From: an uncultured Pseudoflavonifractor sp.
GTDB lineage: Bacteria > Bacillota > Clostridia > Oscillospirales > Oscillospiraceae
NCBI GenBank assembly: GCA_947383685.1
Contig: CANDEE010000035.1
Span: 1 to 19,733, forward strand
Direction of reading: 5' to 3'
Length of the DNA stretch: 19,733 nt
In this document: positions 6,333 through 13,748 of the stretch, one piece after another
How the letters are laid out: every line of letters begins with the position of its first letter
Numbering within the stretch: the stretch's first letter is position 1
Position numbers and translations under genes: made by a program
Notes under the pieces: generated by a model
The model's input: the letters and a program-made list of their open reading frames with translations, nothing else
What the model was told of the DNA's origin: nothing
The model's database searches: none

Positions 6333-7544
6333 ATGAAAAAGGAATGTGTAGCCATGCTCCTGGCCGGCGGCCAGGGCAGCCGGCTTAAGGCTCTGACCAG
6401 TTCGGTGGCCAAACCGGCAGTCCCCTTCGGCGGGAAGTACCGCATCATCGACTTCCCCCTCTCCAACTGCGTCAACTCCGGCATCGACACGGTGGGCGTA
6501 CTCACCCAGTATAAGCCTCTGGAGCTCAACTCCTATATTGGCTCCGGTCAGCCCTGGGACCTGGACGTGATGGACGGCGGCGTCCACATCCTGCCCCCCT
6601 ACGTCCGTGAGGATGAAAAGGGCACCTGGTACAAGGGCACCGCCAACGCCATTTACCAGAACCTGAGCTTTATCGAGCAGTATGACCCGGAGTACGTCCT
6701 CATCCTCTCCGGCGACCACATCTATAAGATGGACTACTCCAAGATGCTGGACCGCCACAAGGAGATGAACGCCGCCTGCACCATCTCGGTCATGGAGGTC
6801 CCCATGGAGGAGGCCCCCCGCTTCGGCATTATGAATGTGGACAAGGACGACAACATCTACGAGTTTGAGGAGAAGCCCAAAAAGCCCAAGAGCAACCTGG
6901 CCTCCATGGGCATTTACATCTTCACCTGGAGCAAGCTGCGGGATTACCTCATCGCTGACGAGGCCGATGAAAAGAGCAGCAACGACTTTGGCAAGAACAT
7001 CATCCCCGCCATGCTGGGCGCCGGGGAGATCATGACCGCCTACCGCTTTAAGGGCTACTGGAAGGACGTGGGCACCATCGACTCCCTCTGGGACGCCAAC
7101 ATGGACCTTCTGGACCCGGTAGAGTCGGGCTTTGACCTCTATGACCCTGACTGGACCATCTACGCCCGCAGCGCCATCCGTCCTCCCCAGTACGCCGGGG
7201 AGAAGGCCTCCATCAAGCACTCCATCACCACCAGCGGCGATGAGATCAGCGGCAAGGTGGAAAATTCCGTGCTGTTCCACTCGGTCACCGTGGAGGAGGG
7301 AGCCACCGTCCGCTACTCCATCCTCATGCCCGGCGCCGTGGTAAAGAAGGGTGCCGTGGTAGAGTACGCCATCGTGGCCGAGCGCGCCACCATTGGTGAG
7401 AAAGCCCATGTGGGCGGCAAAAAGACCAAGAGCGAGGACTGGGGCATTGCCGTTGTGGCCCAGGACCTGACCGTAGGCGATGGCGCCACCGTAGCTCCCG
7501 CCGCCATGGTCACCAAGAATGTGAAGAAGGGGGCGAAAGTATGA
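6333..7544 (+). CDS. glgC: glucose-1-phosphate adenylyltransferase, catalytic subunit
   Basis: GlgC makes ADP-glucose from ATP and glucose-1-phosphate, the committed step of glycogen synthesis. The protein has 403 residues. The nucleotidyltransferase motif AGGQGSRL is at 11-18, followed by KPAVPFGGKYRIIDFPLSN. Asp128 (SGDH) and Lys181 (EEKP) match the known catalytic Asp and substrate-binding Lys of this family. The C-terminal third is a left-handed beta-helix with hexapeptide repeats. A TTG lies immediately before the ATG; I chose the ATG at 6333 because the AGGTGA ribosome site (6323-6328) would be too close to the TTG. The stop overlaps the glgD start (ATGA, 7541-7544), which couples the two subunits. 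Allosteric control is likely but cannot be read from sequence. Confidence 0.96.
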   Translation: MKKECVAMLLAGGQGSRLKALTSSVAKPAVPFGGKYRIIDFPLSNCVNSGIDTVGVLTQYKPLELNSYIGSGQPWDLDVMDGGVHILPPYVREDEKGTWYKGTANAIYQNLSFIEQYDPEYVLILSGDHIYKMDYSKMLDRHKEMNAACTISVMEVPMEEAPRFGIMNVDKDDNIYEFEEKPKKPKSNLASMGIYIFTWSKLRDYLIADEADEKSSNDFGKNIIPAMLGAGEIMTAYRFKGYWKDVGTIDSLWDANMDLLDPVESGFDLYDPDWTIYARSAIRPPQYAGEKASIKHSITTSGDEISGKVENSVLFHSVTVEEGATVRYSILMPGAVVKKGAVVEYAIVAERATIGEKAHVGGKKTKSEDWGIAVVAQDLTVGDGATVAPAAMVTKNVKKGAKV

Positions 7545-8659
7545 ACGACCTTCACGGTATCATCTTTGCCTATAAACAGAGCCCCGACCTCCGGGAGCTG
7601 GTCCAGCAGCGCAACTCCTGCTCCGTCCCCTTCGGCGGACGCTACCGGGTGATTGACTTTGCCCTTTCCAACCTGGTCAACGCCGGAGTCACCGATGTGG
7701 GCATCATCGTCCATACCTCCTACCAGTCCCTTTTGGATCATGTGGGCTCCGGCAAGGACTGGGACCTGAGCCGCAAGCACGGCGGCCTCCGCATCCTGCC
7801 TCCCTTCGGCTTTGCGGGCAAGCACCCCAATAGCCAGTACCGGGGCCGCATGGACGCTTTGGCCGGGGTATATTCCTACCTTCAGGGCATCCGCCAGGAC
7901 TATGTGCTCCTGACCACCGGCGATCTGGCCGCCAACCTGCCCATTGACGACGCCTTTGAGCAGCACCTGAAATCCGGCGCCGACATCACCGCCATCTGTG
8001 TCTCCGAGACCGGGGCCGACCCCCGCCTGACCACCTATATGGCGGTGGATGAAAATAACCGCGTCACCGACATCTCTGTCCACCCCTCCTCCCCCAAGGG
8101 CAAGGCGTCGCTGGAGACCTACATCCTTTCCAAGGCCCTGCTCATGTCCCTGGTGGACAAGTGCGCCGCCCACGACGTTTACTCCTTCAGCCAGGGAGTT
8201 CTGCTCCCCGGCCTCACCGATGGGCTTGACATCCGGGTCTTTGACTTCCACGGCTACGCCACCCGGGTGCTGAAGGTAGGCGGCTACTTCTATTGCAGTA
8301 TGGAGCTTCTGGACCCCAAGGTCCGCTCCGATCTGTTCCGCATGGACCGGCCCATCAAGACCAAGGATCAGTCCAACCCCTCCACCTACTACGGCCCGGA
8401 GGCCAAAATTGTCAACTCCCTGGTCTCCGACGGCTGCCGTATCGAGGGCACGGTCATCAACTCCATCCTGTCCCGCGGCGTCCATGTGGAGAAGGGCGCG
8501 GTAGTGGAAAACTGTATCCTGCTCCAGCGTTCCACCATCCAGGAGGGAGCCACCCTCCGCTACGCCATCGCGGACAAGAACGTCCGGGTCTGCCCGGGCC
8601 GCACCCTCATGGGCCACGGCACCTATCCCCTGGTCATCGCTAAGGACGAAATCGTCTAA
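7541..8659 (+). CDS. glgD: GlgD, non-catalytic subunit of ADP-glucose pyrophosphorylase
   Basis: GlgD is a GlgC paralogue that, in characterised Gram-positive bacteria, joins GlgC in a hetero-oligomer and modulates activity. The 372-residue protein keeps the fold (SVPFGGRYRVIDFALSNLVNAG and the C-terminal beta-helix with hexapeptide repeats), but key residues are lost. The N-terminal GGxGxRL loop is replaced by FAYKQSPDLREL (9-20). SGDH becomes TGDL at 126-129, keeping Asp128 but losing His. The substrate Lys is replaced by His181. It is therefore probably regulatory rather than catalytic. It starts inside the glgC stop codon, which fits fixed co-production of both subunits. Confidence 0.94.
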   Translation: MNDLHGIIFAYKQSPDLRELVQQRNSCSVPFGGRYRVIDFALSNLVNAGVTDVGIIVHTSYQSLLDHVGSGKDWDLSRKHGGLRILPPFGFAGKHPNSQYRGRMDALAGVYSYLQGIRQDYVLLTTGDLAANLPIDDAFEQHLKSGADITAICVSETGADPRLTTYMAVDENNRVTDISVHPSSPKGKASLETYILSKALLMSLVDKCAAHDVYSFSQGVLLPGLTDGLDIRVFDFHGYATRVLKVGGYFYCSMELLDPKVRSDLFRMDRPIKTKDQSNPSTYYGPEAKIVNSLVSDGCRIEGTVINSILSRGVHVEKGAVVENCILLQRSTIQEGATLRYAIADKNVRVCPGRTLMGHGTYPLVIAKDEIV

Positions 8660-8668
8660 CTCTTGAAC

Positions 8669-8695
8669 AAGGCTCCTCCTCCATGGGGGAGCCTT
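8669..8695 (+). other. intercistronic hairpin between glgD and glgA
   Basis: AAGGCTCCTCC (8669-8679) pairs with GGGGGAGCCTT (8685-8695) over 11 positions with one G-U wobble and a 5-nt loop. No T-run follows (ACCCC), so it is not a normal terminator. It may act in mRNA processing or stability, which is inference. Confidence 0.55.
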
Positions 8696-8737
8696 ACCCC
8701 GTACCTCCCCCGAACGTGTTTTTGAAAGGAGCCCTGT

Positions 8738-10174
8738 ATGAATATCCTCTTTGCCTCCTCCGAGGTAGCCCCCTTTATCAAGACCGGCGGGCTGGCCGAT
8801 GTGGCCGGTTCTCTGCCCCAGGCCCTGGCCCGGATGGGCCACGATGTGCGCGTCATCCTCCCTCTCTATGAGCGGGTGGGCCAAGAGTGGCGGGACCAGA
8901 TGACCTATCTTCAGAATTATAACGTCCATCTGGCCTGGCGCACCCCCTACTGCGGCCTGTTTGAACTGCAAAAGGACGGTGTGACCTACTACTTTATTGA
9001 TAACGAGTATTACTTCAAGCGTTGGGACGTGTACGGTCACTTTGACGACGCTGAGCGGTACGCCTTCTTCTCCCGGGCCGTCATCGAAACTCCGGGCCAC
9101 GTAGGCTTTTGGCCCGATGTGATCCACTGCAACGACTGGCAGACCGCCCTGGTCCCCATCTATCTGCTGGAGGAGCGCACCCGGGTCCCTGAGCTTCAGA
9201 ACGCCAAAAGCGTTTTCACCATTCACAACATCGAGTACCAGGGCCGCTATGGCCGGGACCTGCTGGTGGACCTCTTTGGCTTGTCCAACAGCTACTTCAA
9301 CGAGGGGATGCTGGCCTATTACGGCGACATCAACCTGATGAAAGGGGCTATCTATGCCTCGGACTATGTGACCACCGTCTCCCCCACCTACGCCGAGGAG
9401 CTGCGCTACGACTTCTATGCCCATGGCCTCGCCGGAGTGGTGGCGGGCAACGCCCACAAGATTCGGGGTATCCTCAACGGCATTGATGTGGAACGGTACG
9501 ACCCCAGCCACGACAGCCGCCTGGTCAAGACCTTTACCGCCAAGCAGCTCAAGGGCAAAAAGGACTGCAAGGCCGCCCTCCAGGAGATGGCGGGGCTGGA
9601 GCAGGACCCCAACGCTCCTGTCATCGGCTGCGTCTCCCGCCTGGTGGGCCACAAGGGCTTCGACCTGGTGGTAGACGCCATCCACGACATTATGTGTACG
9701 GGAGCGCAGATGGTGGTGCTGGGCACCGGCGAATGGCGGTATGAGGAGGCTTTCCGCAATGCCGCCTGGCAGTACCCCGGCCGCTTCTCCGCCCAAATCA
9801 TGTACTCCGACGCCTTCTCCAACGCCATCTATTCCGGTGCGGACCTGTTTCTTATGCCCTCGGTAGCGGAGCCCTGCGGCCTTTCCCAGATGATTGCCAT
9901 GCGCTACGGCACCCTGCCCGTGGTACGGGAGACCGGCGGCCTCCGGGACTCCGTCCAGCCCTGGAACGAATTTACCGGGGAGGGCACCGGCTTCACCTTC
10001 GCCAACATTGAGAAGGGGGACATGATGTGGGTCCTCTCTCAAGCGGTAGACCTCTACCGGAACGACCCCAAGGCCTGGAAAACACTGCAGCAAAACGCCA
10101 TGACGGCGGATTTCTCCTGGGACCATTCCGCCGGCCAGTATGCCGAGGTATACGGCTGGGTCACAGGCAAATAA
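8738..10174 (+). CDS. glgA: glycogen synthase (ADP-glucose type, GT5)
   Basis: GlgA adds glucose from ADP-glucose to the non-reducing ends of alpha-1,4 glucan in the cytoplasm. The 478 residues match the family length. The N-terminal KTGGLAD (15-21) is the ADP-glucose binding motif. Further family landmarks are HCNDWQTALVPIYL, TIHNIEYQGRYG, VSPTYAEEL and LNGID. The C-terminal GT-B domain has VSRLVGHKGFDL (299-310) and SVAEPCGLSQMIAMRYGT, in which Glu378 corresponds to the conserved catalytic-region Glu of the E-x7-E motif. An AAAGGAG ribosome site is seven bases before the ATG. A strong terminator ends the unit 15 bp after the stop. Confidence 0.97.
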   Translation: MNILFASSEVAPFIKTGGLADVAGSLPQALARMGHDVRVILPLYERVGQEWRDQMTYLQNYNVHLAWRTPYCGLFELQKDGVTYYFIDNEYYFKRWDVYGHFDDAERYAFFSRAVIETPGHVGFWPDVIHCNDWQTALVPIYLLEERTRVPELQNAKSVFTIHNIEYQGRYGRDLLVDLFGLSNSYFNEGMLAYYGDINLMKGAIYASDYVTTVSPTYAEELRYDFYAHGLAGVVAGNAHKIRGILNGIDVERYDPSHDSRLVKTFTAKQLKGKKDCKAALQEMAGLEQDPNAPVIGCVSRLVGHKGFDLVVDAIHDIMCTGAQMVVLGTGEWRYEEAFRNAAWQYPGRFSAQIMYSDAFSNAIYSGADLFLMPSVAEPCGLSQMIAMRYGTLPVVRETGGLRDSVQPWNEFTGEGTGFTFANIEKGDMMWVLSQAVDLYRNDPKAWKTLQQNAMTADFSWDHSAGQYAEVYGWVTGK

Positions 10175-10189
10175 GAGGAAACACAGGCC

Positions 10190-10225
10190 GGCCGGGACCG
10201 CAAAACGCGGTCCCGGCCTTTTTTT
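10190..10225 (+). terminator. intrinsic terminator after glgA
   Basis: A 12-bp perfect GC-rich stem (10190-10201 with 10207-10218) has a 5-nt loop and is followed by seven T residues. It separates glgBCDA from glgP. Confidence 0.95.
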
Positions 10226-10250
10226 GCTCTTTTTCGCCGGAATCTGTTGC

Positions 10251-10270
10251 AAGGGAAAGGAAATTCCCTT
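10251..10270. promoter_or_regulatory. inverted repeat just upstream of the glgP promoter
   Basis: AAGGGAA (10251-10257) and TTCCCTT (10264-10270) form perfect 7-bp arms around a 6-bp spacer, ending 8 bp before the glgP -35. It is a candidate regulator site, and no regulator is identified. Confidence 0.4.
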
Positions 10271-10278
10271 CTCCTGGT

Positions 10279-10307
10279 TTGACATCCCCCTTACTTTGTG
10301 ATACTAT
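10279..10307 (+). promoter_or_regulatory. sigma-A promoter of glgP
   Basis: A perfect -35 TTGACA (10279-10284) is followed 17 bp later by TACTAT (10302-10307), about 56 bp before the glgP start. It shows that glgP can be expressed independently of glgBCDA. Confidence 0.75.
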
Positions 10308-10363
10308 ACTTGGGCTACGAAAAATTTTCCCTGTCATTTGATATGGAAGTGGAGTGACATTTT

Positions 10364-12793
10364 TTGAAAAAATACACCAAAAAAGATATGATGGACCTGA
10401 TTATTGGCAAACTGCGCCGGAATTTTGGCCGGGACGTGGAAAACGCCACCTCCGCCCAGATGTTTCAGGCCTGCGCCATGGTGATCCGGGACATCATCTC
10501 CGCCCGGCAGCTGGAAACTGCCGACAAGGTCCAGGAAAAGCACGCCCGGCAGGTCCACTACCTGTCCATGGAGTTCCTCATGGGCCGTTCCCTGCGGAAG
10601 AACGCCTACAACTTGGGTCTGGAAAAGGCCCTCACCGAGGCCGTGGAAGCCCTGGGCTTTTCCGCCGCCGACCTCTTTGAGGAGGAGCCCGACGCGGGCC
10701 TGGGCAACGGCGGTCTGGGCCGTCTGGCTGCCTGCTATCTGGACGCCGCCACCACTCTGGACATTCCCTTTACCGGCTACTCCATCTGCTATGAGCTGGG
10801 CATTTTCAAGCAGAAGATCATTGACGGCAAGCAGGAGGAACTGCCCGACAACTGGCTGGACAAGGGCGAGGCCTGGCTCATCACCAAAACCGACGAGGCC
10901 GAGGAGGTTCGCTTCGGCGGCTCCGTGGAGGACGTATGGTACCCCGACGGCTCCCACGGTATCCAGCAGAAGGGCTATACCGCGGTTCTTGCTGTGCCCC
11001 GGGATATGCAGATCGCCGGCTACGGCACCCGCCACGCCAATATCCTCCGCCTGTGGGAGGCCCATAGTCCCTCCCCGGTGGACCTGACCTACTTTAACCG
11101 GGGCGAGTATCTGAAGGCCATGGAGAAAAAGGCCAACGCCGAGATCATCTCCAAGCAGCTCTACCCCGCCGATAACCACCGGGAGGGCAAATCCCTGCGC
11201 CTGAAGCAGCAGTACTTCCTCTCCTCCGCCACCATTCAGTCTATCTGCCGCAAGCACAAGGCGGAATACGGCACCCTTCGGAACTTCCATGAGAAACACG
11301 TATTCCAAATCAACGATACCCACCCCACCCTTATCATCCCCGAGCTCATGCGCATCCTGCTGGACCAGGAGGGCTATACCTGGAACGACGCCTGGTTCAT
11401 TGTCAGCCGCAGCGTGTGCTACACCAACCACACCGTGCTGGCCGAGGCCCTGGAGCGTTGGCCCCAGGACCTGGTAGCCGAGCTGCTGCCCCGGGTCTGG
11501 CAGATCATTCTGGAAATCTCCGGCCGCTATCAGAAGCAGCTTACCGACTTTTTCCACGGGGATATGTCCAAGGTGGAGAAAATGGCCATCCTCTGGGGCG
11601 GCGAGGTGCGTATGGCCAACCTGTGCGTCTGCGCCTGCTCGGCGGTAAACGGAGTTTCCGCCCTCCACTCCGACATTCTGAAGGCCGACGTGTTCCACGA
11701 TGCCTACCAGATGTTCCCCCAGAAGTTCCAAAACGTGACCAACGGCGTGGACCACCGCCGCTGGCTCAGCGAGGTCAATCCCCAGCTCGATTCTCTCATC
11801 AAGGAATGCTGCGGCGGAGACAAGTACCTTCTCCAGCCCTCCTGTCTTTCCGGCCTGGAGAAGCACGTAGGCGACGCCTCCGTCCTGGCCCGGCTGGGCG
11901 CCATCAAGCACGAGAATAAGCTCCGTTTTGCCGCCTGGGCCAAGCGGGAGAGCGGCATCACCCTCAACACCGACGCCATGTTCGACGTGCAGGTCAAGCG
12001 GCTCCACGAGTATAAGCGGCAGCTTCTCAACGTGCTGCACATCATCTACCTGTGGCAGCGGCTCCATGAGGACCCCCACTTTGACATGACCCCCCGGACC
12101 TACCTCTTTGGGGCCAAGGCCGCCCCCAGCTATGTGGTGGCCAAGGACATCATCCACCTCATCAACTCCCTGGCCAACACCATCAATAACGACCCCATGT
12201 GTAAGGATAAGCTCCAGGTATTCTTCCTGGAAAACTACCGGGTCTCCATGGCGGAAATGCTTATGCCCGCCAGCGAGCTTTCCGAGCAAATTTCCACCGC
12301 CGGCAAGGAGGCCAGCGGCACCGGCAACATGAAGTTCATGATGAACGGTGCCGTCACCATCGGTACTCTGGACGGAGCCAATGTGGAAATGCACCAGGTA
12401 CTGGGCGATGATAACATCTTCCTCTGCGGCCTTCGTACCGATGAGGTCCAGGAGCTGCGCCGCAGGGGTTACAGCCCTCACGAGTACTATATGCAGAATC
12501 CTGTCCTGAAATCGGTCATTGACCAGCTCACCGCCGGTTTTGACGACCATGTGAGCTATTCCGAGCTTGCCAAGGGCCTTCTCTTTGGCACCGGCGGTCC
12601 CGCCGACCAGTATTTCCTGCTGGCGGACTTCGAGAGCTACCGGGCCGCCCAGGAGCTGGCGGGCCGAACCTACCAGGACCCCACCGCCTGGAACCGGATG
12701 TCCCTGATGAATATCGCCCGTTCCGGTATCTTTGCCGCCGACCGCTCTGTGGCCGAGTATGCGGAAAATATTTGGAACGTCCCCCACAAGTAA
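10364..12793 (+). CDS. glgP: glycogen/maltodextrin phosphorylase (GT35)
   Basis: GlgP removes glucose from glycogen ends as glucose-1-phosphate, using phosphate and pyridoxal phosphate. The 809 residues match the family. Visible landmarks are EFLMGRSLRKNAYNLGL near the N-terminus, EPDAGLGNGGLGRLAACYLD, and NDTHPTLIIPELMRILLD. The PLP site is ASGTGNMKFMMNGAVTIGTL with Lys657 as the Schiff-base lysine. The start is a TTG at 10364: GGAGTGA (10351-10357) stands six bases upstream, and the nearby in-frame ATG at 10343 runs into a stop. It has its own promoter and terminator, so breakdown can be controlled apart from synthesis. The protein may prefer glycogen or maltodextrin; sequence does not decide this. 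Confidence 0.96.
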   Translation: MKKYTKKDMMDLIIGKLRRNFGRDVENATSAQMFQACAMVIRDIISARQLETADKVQEKHARQVHYLSMEFLMGRSLRKNAYNLGLEKALTEAVEALGFSAADLFEEEPDAGLGNGGLGRLAACYLDAATTLDIPFTGYSICYELGIFKQKIIDGKQEELPDNWLDKGEAWLITKTDEAEEVRFGGSVEDVWYPDGSHGIQQKGYTAVLAVPRDMQIAGYGTRHANILRLWEAHSPSPVDLTYFNRGEYLKAMEKKANAEIISKQLYPADNHREGKSLRLKQQYFLSSATIQSICRKHKAEYGTLRNFHEKHVFQINDTHPTLIIPELMRILLDQEGYTWNDAWFIVSRSVCYTNHTVLAEALERWPQDLVAELLPRVWQIILEISGRYQKQLTDFFHGDMSKVEKMAILWGGEVRMANLCVCACSAVNGVSALHSDILKADVFHDAYQMFPQKFQNVTNGVDHRRWLSEVNPQLDSLIKECCGGDKYLLQPSCLSGLEKHVGDASVLARLGAIKHENKLRFAAWAKRESGITLNTDAMFDVQVKRLHEYKRQLLNVLHIIYLWQRLHEDPHFDMTPRTYLFGAKAAPSYVVAKDIIHLINSLANTINNDPMCKDKLQVFFLENYRVSMAEMLMPASELSEQISTAGKEASGTGNMKFMMNGAVTIGTLDGANVEMHQVLGDDNIFLCGLRTDEVQELRRRGYSPHEYYMQNPVLKSVIDQLTAGFDDHVSYSELAKGLLFGTGGPADQYFLLADFESYRAAQELAGRTYQDPTAWNRMSLMNIARSGIFAADRSVAEYAENIWNVPHK

Positions 12794-12810
12794 GGAAACG
12801 CCAAAATACG

Positions 12811-12844
12811 AAAGGCCCCGCAGGCTCATCCCGCGGGGCCTTTT
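12811..12844 (+). terminator. intrinsic terminator after glgP
   Basis: AAAGGCCCCGC (12811-12821) pairs perfectly with GCGGGGCCTTT (12833-12843) around an 11-nt loop and ends in a T-run. Confidence 0.9.
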
Positions 12845-12856
12845 CTTCAGAAAAAA

Positions 12857-12876
12857 ATGTAAAGTTTACTTGACAT
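12857..12876. promoter_or_regulatory. upstream operator copy overlapping the -35 of the XRE gene
   Basis: ATGTAAAGT-TT-ACTTGACAT is a 9+2+9 inverted repeat with one mismatched pair. It covers the -35 TTGACA (12870-12875). Its left arm is identical to that of the second copy at 12903-12922, with centres 46 bp apart. Confidence 0.75.
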
Positions 12877-12898
12877 TTTTGCAGTCTGCTGGTATACT
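12870..12898 (+). promoter_or_regulatory. sigma-A promoter of the XRE gene
   Basis: A perfect -35 TTGACA (12870-12875), a 17-bp spacer and TATACT (12893-12898) make a near-consensus promoter. It is enclosed by two palindromes, so it is probably strongly repressed when they are occupied. Confidence 0.9.
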
Positions 12899-12902
12899 CA
12901 AA

Positions 12903-12922
12903 ATGTAAAGTAAACTTTACAT
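12903..12922. promoter_or_regulatory. downstream perfect operator copy at the XRE transcription start
   Basis: ATGTAAAGT-AA-ACTTTACAT has perfect 9-bp arms around a 2-bp centre. It begins 4 bp after the -10, so it covers the expected start of transcription. Its arms match the upstream copy. Confidence 0.8.
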
Positions 12923-12937
12923 CTTTGCAAGAAAGGA

Positions 12938-13279
12938 ATGAGGCTTTTGGAAAACCGGATCGCCCAGCTTCGGAAGGAGCGGCACATTTCCCAGGCAGAG
13001 CTGGCGGAAGCTTTGGAGGTGACCCGCCAGACCATCAACTCTCTGGAGAGCGGACGTTTTAACGCCTCCCTGCTGCTGGCCCACAAGATCGCCCGGTATT
13101 TTGGGCTTGCCATTGAGGAGGTCTTCCTCTTTGCCGAGGAACCGCAGGAGGCAGTAGAGCCCTTCTCCCAGAAGGAATCCAAGCCAAAAGTGACCATAAC
13201 CGCAGAACAATTCAAGTCCGGATATTGGAGGAATCCCTATGCTGCTGAAATTGATGCTCTTATCCACGGGGAATTATGA
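12938..13279 (+). CDS. XRE-family helix-turn-helix transcriptional regulator
   Basis: This 113-residue protein begins with a Cro/CI-type HTH (about residues 5-62): NRIAQLRKERHISQAELAEALEVTRQTINSLESGRFNASLLLAHKIARYFGLAIEEVF. The recognition helix is near VTRQTINSLESG. A charged linker follows, and the last 40 residues (ITAEQFKSGYWRNPYAAEIDALIHGEL) are of unknown function. The start is uncertain: the ATG at 12938 touches its only ribosome site (AAAGGA ends at 12937), so translation may really begin at TTG 12947 (MENRIAQL), which also matches where relatives start. It is likely the repressor that acts on the flanking palindromes, an inference from neighbourhood and arm symmetry. The 3' end overlaps the next gene by 41 bp. 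Confidence 0.9.
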   Translation: MRLLENRIAQLRKERHISQAELAEALEVTRQTINSLESGRFNASLLLAHKIARYFGLAIEEVFLFAEEPQEAVEPFSQKESKPKVTITAEQFKSGYWRNPYAAEIDALIHGEL

Positions 13280-13703
13280 AAAGTCCCTGCGCCAGCGGCG
13301 GTTGGCGGCGGCAGCCCTTCTGTTGGTAGGGATCGTCGGCTTCTTCTGCTATTTTCTTCTGGTACCGGGAAGCGTTTTGGATGACCATGCCCAGGGCTTT
13401 TATCTGGGGGCCGCCAGCGGAATCTCCGCCGGGGCATTGATTTTGCTTTTTCGCACCCAGTACCTCCTGAACCACCCAGAGGCCCAAAAAAAGGCTAAGG
13501 TCAGAGAGACGGATGAGCGGGAGCAGGCCATTGTGCGGCAAGCCTTCCAGTCGGCGGGACTTGTCACCTTTTTTACCGCCGCCGCAGCCCTTTTTGTGAT
13601 CCTTCCCCTGAGCCGGGAAGCCTTCTGGGCCCTGTTTGCCGTTATTATCTTCTACTCCCTGGCCTTTGTAGGGGCCAGCGGCCTTCTTTCCCGCAAGCTT
13701 TAA
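13239..13703 (+). CDS. small membrane protein, partner of the XRE regulator
   Basis: The protein has 154 residues and about four membrane segments in two pairs (roughly 22-43, 54-72, 104-123 and 128-147). A cytoplasmic loop of about 30 residues between the pairs contains the charged stretch KVRETDEREQAIVRQA. The ETDERE pattern resembles a motif seen in small XRE-associated membrane proteins of Firmicutes (DUF2178-like), but I hold the family only loosely. The start is well supported by GGAGGA (13227-13232) six bases before the ATG, although it lies 41 bp inside the XRE gene. It is co-transcribed with that gene and ends before a terminator. It has no enzyme motif, and its function is unknown. 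Confidence 0.85.
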   Translation: MLLKLMLLSTGNYEKSLRQRRLAAAALLLVGIVGFFCYFLLVPGSVLDDHAQGFYLGAASGISAGALILLFRTQYLLNHPEAQKKAKVRETDEREQAIVRQAFQSAGLVTFFTAAAALFVILPLSREAFWALFAVIIFYSLAFVGASGLLSRKL

Positions 13704-13716
13704 GCGCCGAAAAAAA

Positions 13717-13748
13717 GCCCTCCCGGTTCTGGCCGGGAGGGCCTTTTT
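13717..13748. terminator. bidirectional terminator between the XRE unit and the minus-strand membrane gene
   Basis: GCCCTCCCGG (13717-13726) and CCGGGAGGGC (13733-13742) form a 10-bp stem with a 6-nt loop, with an A-run on the left and a T-run (after one C) on the right. It serves the convergent gene pair. Confidence 0.88.

Noticed and set aside
7313..10285. 990-codon minus-strand reading frame across glgC, glgD and glgA.
   Set aside because: It is a GC-driven shadow of three recognised genes and its low-complexity composition matches nothing.
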